This document shows positions 1 through 6,664 of a stretch of DNA of 23,914 nt, piece after piece. A model generated the notes under the pieces. That model was not told the origin of the DNA. It worked only from the letters and a program-made list of their open reading frames with translations, and did not search any database. Both the position numbers and the translations under genes were made by a program. Every line of letters begins with the position of its first letter. The first letter of the stretch is position 1. This DNA is from CALAED01 sp937891035 (lineage in GTDB: Bacteria; Actinomycetota; Actinomycetes; Streptosporangiales; Streptosporangiaceae): the NCBI GenBank assembly GCA_035642125.1, contig DASQSZ010000115.1:1-23914 (forward strand). The letters are read 5' to 3'.

Positions 1-102
1 CCCACCCCGCCGGCCGCCGGCCCCCGGCCCACCCGGGCACCCGGCCCCGACTGCGTTCTGAAAGTTGACCTGCTCGGCAACCTGGTGAAGATCTGTGTCT
101 GA
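1..102 (+). CDS. C-terminal fragment of an unrecognised protein
   Basis: The first reading frame is open from the window edge to a TGA at 100-102. It encodes a Pro/Ala/Gly-rich stretch of about 16 residues and then DCVLKVDLLGNLVKICV. A low-complexity linker ending in a short hydrophobic tail with two cysteines looks like the end of a real protein. The start lies outside the window and I do not recognise the family. Confidence 0.5.
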   Translation, partial: PTPPAAGPRPTRAPGPDCVLKVDLLGNLVKICV

Positions 103-238
103 CCCCGGGGCACTCGCGGGCGCCGGTAGGATAGGGACATCATCCTCCTGGCGCGGCCCATTGGCCCGCCTCGGCTCGTCCTTGCAGCGCACTCCACAGT
201 GATGCCTCCCGAGGCGTGCCCATCTCGGAAGGTTCTTA
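103..238 (+). promoter_or_regulatory. Leader and probable promoter region of the DEAD-box helicase gene
   Basis: This 136-nt gap separates the upstream stop from the helicase start. A TAGGAT at 127-132 could be a -10 element, but no convincing -35 lies about 17 nt upstream, so the promoter call is weak. A short inverted repeat (CCGAG 209-213, CTCGG 224-228) sits just before the Shine-Dalgarno GGAAGG at 227-232, which is 6 nt from the GTG at 239. Confidence 0.3.
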
Positions 239-1810
239 GTGACCGTTGCGCTCGATCCGGGCACGTTGCCCGGAGACATTGGCGTGCCCATGCCCACATT
301 CGCCGACCTTGGGCTTCCCAGACCACTCGTCGAAGCGCTCGCCGCCGCCGGTATCGATACGCCGTTCCCGATCCAGGCGGCGTGCATCCCCGACGTGCTG
401 GCCGGCCGGCACGTGCTCGGCCGGGGCAAGACCGGCTCGGGCAAGACGTTGGCCTTTGGCCTGCCCCTGCTGGCCCGGCTCCCGCGCGCCGCCGCGACGC
501 CCAAGCGCCCGTCGTGCCTCATACTTGTCCCGACCCGCGAGCTTGCACTCCAGGTCCATGACGTCCTCGAGCCGCTCGGCCGTGGTCTTGGCCTGCGTAC
601 GGCGGTCGTCATCGGGCAGGCCTCCATGGCCAAGCAGGTGTCGGCGCTGCGGGGCGGCGTGCACGTGCTGGTCGCCACGCCGGGAAGGCTCAGGGACCTG
701 ATCCGGCAGGGCGCCTGCGACCTGCGCGACGTCGAGATCACCGTGCTGGATGAGGCCGATCAGATGGCCGATATGGGCTTTCTGCGGGAAGTGACCGACA
801 TCTTGGACCGGACGCCCGGCCACGCGCAGCGGCTGCTCTTCTCCGCCACCCTTGACGAAGACGTCACTGTGCTGGTCACCCGCTACCTTGATGATCCGGT
901 CACCCACGCCGTCGGGCCCGCCGACGAGCCGGTGGAGACAATGGATCACCACCTGCTGTTGGTCGCGCCGCAGGAGAAGGCCGACGTCACCGCCGAGATC
1001 GCCAACCGCGCCGGCCGTACGATCATGTTCGCCCGCACCAAGCGCGGCGCGGACCGGCTGGCGAAGCAACTGGCCAAGGCGGGCGTAGAGGCAGGCACGC
1101 TGCACGGCGGCAAACGCCAAGGGCTTCGTACCCGAACGCTTGAGGACTTCCGCGCGGGGTCGTTCGGCGTGCTCATCGCCACCGACGTCGCGGCCCGCGG
1201 TCTCCACGTCGACGACGTGAGCCTGGTCGTGCACCTCGATCCGCCGACCGACCACAAGCGCTACCTGCATCGCGCCGGCCGGACCGCCCGGGCCGGTGGG
1301 CAGGGCACCGTCGTCACTCTCGTCCTGCCAGACCAGATCCGGTCCACCAGGTCGGTGATCAGGAAGGCGGGCGTCGAAGCCGAGCACACGAAGGTCAGCG
1401 CGGGCGGCGCGGAACTCGTCCGCCTCACCGGTGCCCGCCCGCCGAGCGGCCGGCCGGTCGCCAGGCCTGTCGAGCAGCACGCGCCGGGCGGCAGCGGGAA
1501 ACGAGCACGGAAAAACGGGCGAGCCGCCGATCGGCCCACCCTAGGCAACAAGAGCGGGGCCGCCTCCCGGGGTGGGTCCGCCCGAAACAGCGCCGGCAAG
1601 GCCGCCTCCGGCGGAGGGTCGGTCCGGGACGGTGCCGGCAGGGTCGCTTCGCGTAATGGGTCCGCCCGAGACAGCGCCGGCAGGACCGCCTCTCGCGGTG
1701 GGTCGGTCCGGGAGGGTGACGACCAGAAGACGAACGGCGCGAGGCGTCAGCGCGGCGCCCACCGAGGCTCTCGTCGTGGCTACGGGCGGCACGGCGCTGG
1801 TCGCCCCTGA
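239..1810 (+). CDS. DEAD/DEAH-box ATP-dependent RNA helicase
   Basis: A 523-aa superfamily 2 RNA helicase, expected to unwind structured RNA in the cytoplasm (ribosome assembly, mRNA turnover or cold adaptation; the specific role is inference). The motifs appear in order: Q-motif region TPFPIQ (41-46), Walker A GKTGSGKT (63-70), PTREL (98-102), TPGR (147-150), DEAD (171-174), SAT (202-204), the helicase C region with ATDVAARG (314-321), and HRAGRTAR (344-351). After about residue 400 comes a basic Gly/Ser/Arg tail with four tandem copies of a 14-residue unit, as in many RNA-chaperone-like helicase tails. The GTG start at 239 is chosen because GGAAGG lies 6 nt upstream. An ATG at 290 (MPTFADLGL) also keeps the whole core. 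The next gene is convergent with a 28-nt gap. Confidence 0.95.
   Translation: MTVALDPGTLPGDIGVPMPTFADLGLPRPLVEALAAAGIDTPFPIQAACIPDVLAGRHVLGRGKTGSGKTLAFGLPLLARLPRAAATPKRPSCLILVPTRELALQVHDVLEPLGRGLGLRTAVVIGQASMAKQVSALRGGVHVLVATPGRLRDLIRQGACDLRDVEITVLDEADQMADMGFLREVTDILDRTPGHAQRLLFSATLDEDVTVLVTRYLDDPVTHAVGPADEPVETMDHHLLLVAPQEKADVTAEIANRAGRTIMFARTKRGADRLAKQLAKAGVEAGTLHGGKRQGLRTRTLEDFRAGSFGVLIATDVAARGLHVDDVSLVVHLDPPTDHKRYLHRAGRTARAGGQGTVVTLVLPDQIRSTRSVIRKAGVEAEHTKVSAGGAELVRLTGARPPSGRPVARPVEQHAPGGSGKRARKNGRAADRPTLGNKSGAASRGGSARNSAGKAASGGGSVRDGAGRVASRNGSARDSAGRTASRGGSVREGDDQKTNGARRQRGAHRGSRRGYGRHGAGRP
1559..1726 (+). repeat. Four tandem 42-bp repeats in the helicase tail
   Basis: Copies lie at 1559-1600, 1601-1642, 1643-1684 and 1685-1726, all in frame, each encoding a 14-residue unit of the type xASRGGSxRxSAGx. 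Copies 1 and 3 share GSAR and copies 2 and 4 share GSVR, so the array reads as two diverged 84-bp units. It lies wholly within the helicase coding region. Confidence 0.85.
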
Positions 1811-1838
1811 GAGGGCGCTGAACGACCCGCTGGCCGCG

Positions 1839-2621
1839 TCAGCCGGTTTCTTTGGTGAGGGGGTCTTCGGCGAGGGGGCTCGGGTCCTCGAGGTTGCGTA
1901 GCGCCTCGAGGTCGGCCGCGGACAGGCCGGCCAGCTTGTGGAGTTCGTCGAGTGACACCAGGGGCCGGCGCCCGGCCAGCGGCGGCTCCCAGCCGCCGGC
2001 CGCGTCGAAGCTGCGGACGATTTTGGCGGGGACGCCGGCGATGACGCAGTGGTCGGGGAACTCGCCGCGCACCACCGCGCCCCCCGCGACCGCCACGTTG
2101 CGGCCCAGCCGGGTGCCGGGAAGAACGATCGCGCCGGTGCCGATCCAGCACCCGTCGCCGATCACCACCGGATTGTTCTCCGGCCACTGGCGGCCGATCG
2201 GCTGGGCCGGATCGCGATAAGTGTGGTTTTGGTCGGTGATGTAGACGTTCGGCCCGGTAAAGACGTCATCGCCGATCTCGATCGACTGATGGCCGATGAT
2301 CTGGTTGCCGCGGCCGATGGAACAGCCCGAACCAATCCGTACGACGGGGTCGGGCCCCAGGTCGAGTCCAGGCGCGAAACCGGCGGAGAGCGTGACGTAC
2401 GGGGCGATGAGCGTGTGGGCGCCCACCTCGATCCACCGCTCGCCGAAGATGGCTCCGGCCGGGAAGCCGATGGACGTGCCTTCGCCGAGGCGGCGGAAGC
2501 GGAGGCCGGCGGGAGTGGCGGGGGTGATCTCGCCGTGCCGGCATACCCATGCCCAGCCGTAGTGGACGGCGGTGGCGAGCGCTCGACGGACCGGTGATGC
2601 CACAACATCCCTCAGCGACAT
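1839..2621 (-). CDS. Left-handed beta-helix (hexapeptide-repeat) acyltransferase
   Basis: A 260-aa protein with repeated hexapeptide turns (for example VRIGSG, IEIGDD, VVIGDG, TRLGRN), the signature of the LbH O-/N-acyltransferase family that moves acetyl or similar groups from acyl-CoA to sugars or small acceptors. The segment ITDQNHTYRDP contains the His expected at the active site, and GVPAKIVR near the C-terminal side is typical of the fold. The acceptor cannot be told from sequence. The ATG at 2621 is preferred over a TTG at 2645, though neither has a clear Shine-Dalgarno. It is convergent with the helicase. No sugar-biosynthesis genes are nearby, so it looks like a stand-alone enzyme. 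Confidence 0.85.
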   Translation of the reverse strand: MSLRDVVASPVRRALATAVHYGWAWVCRHGEITPATPAGLRFRRLGEGTSIGFPAGAIFGERWIEVGAHTLIAPYVTLSAGFAPGLDLGPDPVVRIGSGCSIGRGNQIIGHQSIEIGDDVFTGPNVYITDQNHTYRDPAQPIGRQWPENNPVVIGDGCWIGTGAIVLPGTRLGRNVAVAGGAVVRGEFPDHCVIAGVPAKIVRSFDAAGGWEPPLAGRRPLVSLDELHKLAGLSAADLEALRNLEDPSPLAEDPLTKETG

Positions 2622-2713
2622 GGCGCAACGGTATCGGCCGACCAATGTTGCATATCGGGCAGGCGGCTAGAAATCGGTCGTCGACTCGGCCCGATGGACG
2701 GCCGGAAACAAGC

Positions 2714-2741
2714 GTGGGCCCGGCCCATCGACCGAGCCCAC
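2714..2741 (-). terminator. Possible terminator hairpin after the small membrane protein gene
   Basis: GTGGGC at 2714-2719 can pair with GCCCAC at 2736-2741 around a 16-nt GC-rich loop. It lies just beyond the stop of the minus-strand gene ending at 2771 and before the acyltransferase start. There is no U-tract. The rest of the 2622-2770 gap shows nothing I can name. Confidence 0.35.
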
Positions 2742-2770
2742 CGTGCGTCCGAACCCTCAGGACGTGACCG

Positions 2771-3229
2771 TCAGGGGGTACGGACCTGGCCGTTGTCGCT
2801 CATGGCTTCGGCATCGGCGGGAACGTCTTGATCTTCCACGCCGGTGGAAGCCGAGTTGCGACGCCGGGCGAGAGCACCGAGGGTGCTGGCCACGCCGCCG
2901 GCGACGAGAAGGACGAGCGCGACCATGCGGCGCTTGCCGCCAGTCTTGGCCGGCCGGACCTTGTGCGCCGTCGTGTGGAGCATCGAGCCGACCTTGGGGC
3001 CGAGCTCGCTTTCCACGTAGGTTGCTGTCCGCTCCAGCCGCGGAGCGGTCCACGCCCTGGCATCGGAAATGCGCAGTGCGGCGACCTTTCGGGCACGCTG
3101 GGCGGTCGGACCGATCCGCTCCGCCGCGCGGGCGGTGCCCGACTGGGCAGCCTCCTGTGCGCGGTGCAGCCGCTGGGAATATTTACTTGCTGCCAGCGGC
3201 TTTCGACGGATGTTGAGTTGCAGGGACAC
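2771..3229 (-). CDS. Small basic membrane protein, possibly DUF5324-like
   Basis: A 152-aa protein of unknown function. The N-terminal two thirds is basic and Ala-rich, probably helical (MSLQLNIRRKPLAASKYS, then many A/R/E/Q residues). One membrane segment follows at about residues 108-126 (MVALVLLVAGG and onward), then an Arg cluster and a short acidic tail. The GTG at 3229 is chosen because GGGGAGG (complement of 3238-3244) lies 8 nt upstream; longer in-frame starts lack this. Its position near a cyclophilin, rhomboid and crgA recalls a DUF5324-type membrane protein in the equivalent Streptomyces region. That family assignment is inference from architecture and place. Confidence 0.75.
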   Translation of the reverse strand: MSLQLNIRRKPLAASKYSQRLHRAQEAAQSGTARAAERIGPTAQRARKVAALRISDARAWTAPRLERTATYVESELGPKVGSMLHTTAHKVRPAKTGGKRRMVALVLLVAGGVASTLGALARRRNSASTGVEDQDVPADAEAMSDNGQVRTP

Positions 3230-3288
3230 TGGACAACCTCCCCATCTGTGAGGTCCTGCCCCCAGCGTTCCCAAAGAGCGCACGACCA

Positions 3289-3307
3289 ATCCTGTCCGTG
3301 ACAGGAT
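3289..3307. promoter_or_regulatory. Perfect dyad in the divergent promoter region
   Basis: ATCCTGTC-CGT-GACAGGAT is a perfect inverted repeat with 8-bp arms in the 166-nt gap between two divergent genes (starts at 3229 and 3396). The half-site GACAGGA recurs at 3364-3370, inside a second dyad GGTCC-N5-GGACC (3358-3372) that ends 23 nt before the cyclophilin start. It could be an operator or an RNA hairpin in a leader. No regulator can be named. Confidence 0.45.
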
Positions 3308-3395
3308 GCGCTCACGCGGCGTTTACTCGCGCGGCATGTTTCCATAGCCAACAAGCAGGTCCCGACAGGACCGAGATAACGAGGAGGCGGCCAAT

Positions 3396-3920
3396 ATGGC
3401 TGAGGAGCTCATCGCGACGTTGCACACCACCCGCGGTGCGATCGGCATCCGGCTGTTCCCCGAGCAGGCTCCGCGGACCGTGGAAAACTTCGTCGGTCTC
3501 GCCGAGGGCTCCAGGGAGTGGCGCGATCCGCGGTCCGGCCAAAAATCGACGGCGCCGCTGTACAACGGCACGATTTTCCATCGGGTCATCGACGGATTCA
3601 TGATCCAGGGCGGCGACCCGCTGGGCACCGGCACCGGCGGCCCCGGTTATGAGTTCGCCGACGAGTTCGACCCGGGCCTGCGCTTCGACCGCCCCTATCT
3701 GCTGGCCATGGCCAACGCCGGGCCGGGCACCAACGGCTCGCAGTTCTTCATCACCGTGGGGCCGACCCCACATCTCAACAACCGCCACACCATCTTCGGC
3801 GAGGTCATCCAGGGTCAAGACGTGGTCGACCAGATCAGCACGGCCGAAACCGACCGCCGTGACCGTCCGGTCAAGGAAATCGCCATCGACTCTGTGACGA
3901 TCGAACGTCGTCAATCGTAG
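3396..3920 (+). CDS. Cyclophilin-type peptidyl-prolyl cis-trans isomerase
   Basis: A 174-aa single-domain cyclophilin that speeds cis-trans isomerisation of Xaa-Pro bonds during protein folding. Visible family motifs are APRTVENFVGLA, FHRVIDGFMIQGGDP with the catalytic Arg, the core region LAMANAGPGTNGSQFFIT, and HTIFGEV. There is no signal peptide, so it is cytoplasmic. A strong GAGGAGG Shine-Dalgarno precedes the ATG. The rhomboid gene begins 8 nt after the stop, so the two are probably cotranscribed. Actinobacterial cyclophilins of this size are common in this neighbourhood. Confidence 0.95.
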   Translation: MAEELIATLHTTRGAIGIRLFPEQAPRTVENFVGLAEGSREWRDPRSGQKSTAPLYNGTIFHRVIDGFMIQGGDPLGTGTGGPGYEFADEFDPGLRFDRPYLLAMANAGPGTNGSQFFITVGPTPHLNNRHTIFGEVIQGQDVVDQISTAETDRRDRPVKEIAIDSVTIERRQS

Positions 3921-3928
3921 TTAGTGAT

Positions 3929-4771
3929 ATGAGCACTACCGAGCCTGCGCCGGGTCAGCAGGCCGAGACGCCGTCGTGTTACCGGCATCCTGGTCGGGAG
4001 ACCTACGTTCGGTGTACGCGCTGTGATCGCTACATCTGCCCCGACTGCATGCGAAGCGCCGCCGTCGGGCACCAGTGCGTCGAATGCGTGCGTGCCGGCG
4101 GGCGGACCATGCGGCAGGCCCGTACGGTCTTCGGCGGGCGGGTGTCCACGACGCCTGTGGTGACGTACACCCTCATCGCCCTCAATGTCGTGGCATTCGT
4201 GTTGCAGAGCGCGGACCGCGGTCTCGAGCGGCGGTACGCGCTCGCCGCCGTGGCCGTGGCCTTCGACGGGCAGTACGAGCGCCTGGTGACCTCCGCCTTC
4301 CTGCACTACGGGATCGCCCACCTGCTGCTCAACATGTGGGCGCTGTACGTCGTTGGCCAGCCGCTTGAGCAGTGGCTGGGCCGGCTGCGGTTCTCGGCGC
4401 TGTACGGGTTGAGCGCGCTCGGCGGCTCGGTGATGGTCTATCTGCTGTCCGCCCCGAACACCTTGACGGCCGGCGCGTCCGGCGCCGTCTTCGGGCTGTT
4501 CGGTGCGATCTTCGTGGTGTCCAAGCGGCTGAACTACGACGTACGCGGGATCGCCGTGCTGATCGTGATCAACCTTGTGTTCACGTTTACGTTCAGCGGC
4601 ATCAGCTGGCAGGGACACATCGGCGGCCTCATCACCGGCTCCGCGCTGGCCCTGGCGTACGCGTACGCGCCGCGCCAGAGCCGTACGCTGATCCAGCTCG
4701 GCGCCAGCCTCGCCATCGCGGCGGCCGTCGTGGTCCTCATCGTGCTCCGGACGGGACAGCTCACGTTGTAG
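3929..4771 (+). CDS. Rhomboid-family intramembrane serine protease with N-terminal zinc finger
   Basis: A 280-aa membrane protease. Residues 17-53 form a B-box-like zinc-binding region (C17, H20, C29, C32, C37, C40, H48, C50/C53). The rhomboid domain follows with about six to seven membrane segments. The conserved HxxxN motif is HLLLN (131-135), the nucleophile S184 is in GASGAVFG, and the base H230 is in GHIGG. Both catalytic residues are present, so the enzyme should be active against membrane-embedded substrates. Which substrates cannot be told. The ATG is 8 nt after the cyclophilin stop. The zinc-finger fusion is frequent in actinobacteria, so it is not odd here. Confidence 0.93.
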   Translation: MSTTEPAPGQQAETPSCYRHPGRETYVRCTRCDRYICPDCMRSAAVGHQCVECVRAGGRTMRQARTVFGGRVSTTPVVTYTLIALNVVAFVLQSADRGLERRYALAAVAVAFDGQYERLVTSAFLHYGIAHLLLNMWALYVVGQPLEQWLGRLRFSALYGLSALGGSVMVYLLSAPNTLTAGASGAVFGLFGAIFVVSKRLNYDVRGIAVLIVINLVFTFTFSGISWQGHIGGLITGSALALAYAYAPRQSRTLIQLGASLAIAAAVVVLIVLRTGQLTL

Positions 4772-4775
4772 GGAG

Positions 4776-4819
4776 GGGGCCCGGCCGAGCCCCTGGCCAC
4801 CGCCTGTTCAGCGGGCGGT
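4776..4819. terminator. Probable bidirectional terminator between the rhomboid gene and crgA
   Basis: Two short hairpins fill the 47-nt convergent gap: GGGGC 4776-4780 with GCCCC 4789-4793, and ACCGCC 4799-4804 with GGCGGT 4814-4819, the latter touching the crgA stop. Neither has a T-run. The call rests on position and pairing. Confidence 0.4.
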
Positions 4820-5076
4820 CAGCGCCACTTGGTCGATAGCACGACACCAAAGATGATCATCGCGAAGCCGATGAGCAGGTTCCAGTTGTTCAGTGCGGTG
4901 AGCACCGGCACGTCGGTGTTGGTGCTCGCCGTCACATAGAACGTCGCGATCCATGCGAGTCCGACCAGCCAGGATGCCACCATCGTCGGCGCCAGCCAGC
5001 GCGGACTGACCTGGATCTTCTGCGATCGCTGCGGCGGCGTGTAGACGGCCTTCTTGCGGACTTTGGACTTGGCCAC
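4819..5076 (-). CDS. crgA: Cell division protein CrgA
   Basis: An 85-aa membrane protein matching CrgA: a basic N-terminus (MAKSKVRKKAVYTPP), two transmembrane segments (about 28-50 and 62-80) joined by a short loop with LNNWN, and a cytoplasmic STKWR end. CrgA is known in Streptomyces and mycobacteria to bind FtsZ and septal proteins including penicillin-binding proteins, and to time septation. The GTG at 5076 is chosen because GAGGA (within 5081-5090) lies about 7 nt upstream and it gives the usual CrgA length. Its location near the pkn/pbpA/rodA block is the standard actinobacterial arrangement. It is divergent from the decayed DUF881 gene. Confidence 0.95.
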   Translation of the reverse strand: MAKSKVRKKAVYTPPQRSQKIQVSPRWLAPTMVASWLVGLAWIATFYVTASTNTDVPVLTALNNWNLLIGFAMIIFGVVLSTKWR

Positions 5077-5148
5077 AGTGGATCTCCTCGGGCGAGCGGC
5101 AAGGCGGCCGCGTCGCATGGGTGGTCTGTAAAGTTAGCGTAGTCGGCC

Positions 5149-5653
5149 ATGGGGGCGAAACACGGCACCTGGCAGTACATTATTCCGCTTCTGACGCTCA
5201 GTGCGGGAGCGCTGCTCGCAGCGGGTGCGAGCCACCCCGCCCGGCACCGATCCGCGTGGCGGCGAGATGAAAAGCTCACCGAGTTGATCGCGGACGTCCA
5301 ACGCCGCACCCTCACGACCAGGCCGACGCCCGGGTACGGCTTGCAAATCATGGACTAACGTGTGGGTCTCCACCAGCGCCGTCCGCTGCGTGGGCAATAC
5401 GCTGATCCTCCAAGGCGTCGTCTACTCGCCGCCGTTTCAGATCATCGTGGTCGGCGATCAGAGGGCGGCTGCGGGCCGCGCTGGACGCCGCACCCCGAGA
5501 TCAAGATCTATCGGCAGTACGTCACCGAGTTCGGACTCGGTTTACCCTGAAAACCCTCGATAAGGTCACACACTGTCGGCCTTCATCGGCAATGTGTCGA
5601 TGACCTACGCGACTGGCCCGGAGGAACCATCGGGTGCGGACCATCATCCGTAG
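5149..5653 (+). pseudogene. Decayed DUF881-family membrane protein gene
   Basis: The ancestral protein can still be read in pieces. 5149-5355 gives an N-terminal membrane segment, then DEKLTELIADVQRR, then an abrupt jump to GLQIMD and a TAA at 5356 where DUF881 proteins have Gln (MDQR). The reading continues in another frame as VSTSAVRCVGNTLILQG through VVGD, the best-known DUF881 motif. It shifts to RLRAALDA (5466), to PEIKIYRQYVTEFGL (5494), to FTLKTLDKVT (5541), and to TLSAFIGNVSMTYATG, ending at TAG 5651-5653. That makes one nonsense change, five frameshifts and loss of the middle (roughly 100 codons by comparison with remembered family members). The tail overlaps the sortase start by 20 nt. 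Intact DUF881 genes sit between crgA and the sortase in related actinobacteria. Confidence 0.88.
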
Positions 5654-6263
5654 CTTTGGCGAGCTGTGCATCACCGCCGGTCTGATCCTGCTGCTGTTCG
5701 TGGCCTACGAGCTGTGGGGAACGGGCCGCTACACCGCGGGTCAGCAGAACAGGCTCAGCCAAGAGCTCAACAGGGACTGGCAAAACGACAAGGTCACCAC
5801 CGAGCGCGTCCGGCTCGGTCGCGGCATGGCGCTCATCCGCATTCCGCGGCTCGGGGAGAACTACCGGTTCGTGATCATTGAGGGCGTGAGCGTGGCCGAC
5901 CTGCGCAAGGGTCCCGGCCATTACCCCGGCTCTGCCCTGCCCGGCCACATCGGCAACTTCGTGGTCTCCGGGCACCGTACGACCTATCAGGCGCCGTTCA
6001 ACCGCCTCGACCGGCTGCGAGACGGCGACACGATCCTCATCGACACCCGCACCAAGCAGTACGTGTACCGCGTCACCGGGCAGCGGATCGTCATGCCGAC
6101 CGACGTGGAAGTGACGGCGCCGGTGCCGTTCCATCCCAAGCAGCGACCGAGCCAGCGGCTCATCACGCTCACGACCTGTCATCCGAAGTACTCCGCCGCC
6201 CGGCGGCTCATCGTCTTTGGACGGCTCGTCGACGCGTTGCCAAGGGTGAAGGACGACGGATGA
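5634..6263 (+). CDS. Class E sortase
   Basis: A 209-aa membrane-anchored cysteine transpeptidase. Residues 10-29 form an N-terminal membrane anchor, followed by an extracytoplasmic sortase domain. The catalytic triad is visible: H114 in SGHRTTY, C182 in TLTTCHPKYSAARR, and R190 or R191. Class E sortases of high-GC Gram-positives join LAXTG-type surface proteins to peptidoglycan or assemble pili; substrates are not in this window. The GTG at 5634 has GGAGGA at 5620-5625, 8 nt upstream. That ribosome-binding site lies inside the remnant codons of the DUF881 pseudogene. The small membrane protein gene follows after 31 nt. Confidence 0.93.
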   Translation: MRTIIRSFGELCITAGLILLLFVAYELWGTGRYTAGQQNRLSQELNRDWQNDKVTTERVRLGRGMALIRIPRLGENYRFVIIEGVSVADLRKGPGHYPGSALPGHIGNFVVSGHRTTYQAPFNRLDRLRDGDTILIDTRTKQYVYRVTGQRIVMPTDVEVTAPVPFHPKQRPSQRLITLTTCHPKYSAARRLIVFGRLVDALPRVKDDG

Positions 6264-6294
6264 CAAAGCAGTGTGAAGGGGAGCGGGTGAGCTC

Positions 6295-6516
6295 ATGTAC
6301 AACGTGATCTGGCGAGTCCTGCCCGGCGACCGCGCCACCAAGGCGGTGACCGCCCTGGCCATCATCCTGGGCGTCGCCGCGCTGCTGTGGTACGTCGTCT
6401 TCCCCTGGATCGAGCCGAAGATCCAATTCGATCGGGGGACGGTCGAGGGCGGTACGTCCGCACCCGCGCCGGCGGAGACGTCCGCGCCGTCCGGCCGCCG
6501 GACCCCGGCACCCTGA
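6295..6516 (+). CDS. Small single-span membrane protein, conserved hypothetical
   Basis: A 73-aa protein: a short N-terminus MYNVIWRVLPGDRATKA, one membrane segment at about 18-40 (LAIILGVAALLWYVVFPW), and a Pro/Ala/Ser-rich tail. The pattern of an initial WR.LPG followed by a span ending in FPW is shared by small proteins found after the class E sortase in other actinobacteria, as I recall. The function is unknown. The ATG has AAGGGGAGCGG just upstream. It is probably cotranscribed with the sortase and ends before the terminator at 6581. Confidence 0.75.
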   Translation: MYNVIWRVLPGDRATKAVTALAIILGVAALLWYVVFPWIEPKIQFDRGTVEGGTSAPAPAETSAPSGRRTPAP

Positions 6517-6580
6517 AGATCGATGAAAGAAATTCGCGATTCGGCGTAACGCGACGAAGCGCGCATACGAAGCATCCAAT

Positions 6581-6626
6581 GAGGGCTTCCGCCATTGCCC
6601 CCGAGTGGCGGAAGCCCTCCTCTGTT
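6581..6626. terminator. Strong intrinsic terminator between convergent operons
   Basis: GAGGGCTTCCGCCA (6581-6594) and TGGCGGAAGCCCTC (6606-6619) form a perfect 14-bp stem with an 11-nt loop, followed on the plus strand by a T-rich stretch (CTCTGTTTATTT). It lies between the small membrane protein stop (6516) and the pknB stop (6665), so it can end transcription from both sides. The rest of 6517-6664 shows no gene. Confidence 0.9.
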
Positions 6627-6664
6627 TATTTCAGCCGTCGCGGATGCCCGCCCCGCCTAGGGCG

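Noticed and set aside
236..1480. Long open frame antisense to the RNA helicase
   Set aside because: It mirrors a gene with complete helicase motifs. High GC makes such antisense frames common, and its sequence has no domain-like pattern.
5360..5563. A separate small gene starting at 5360
   Set aside because: Its first 30 residues are the DUF881 core motif and the rest is out of frame, so it is one piece of the pseudogene.
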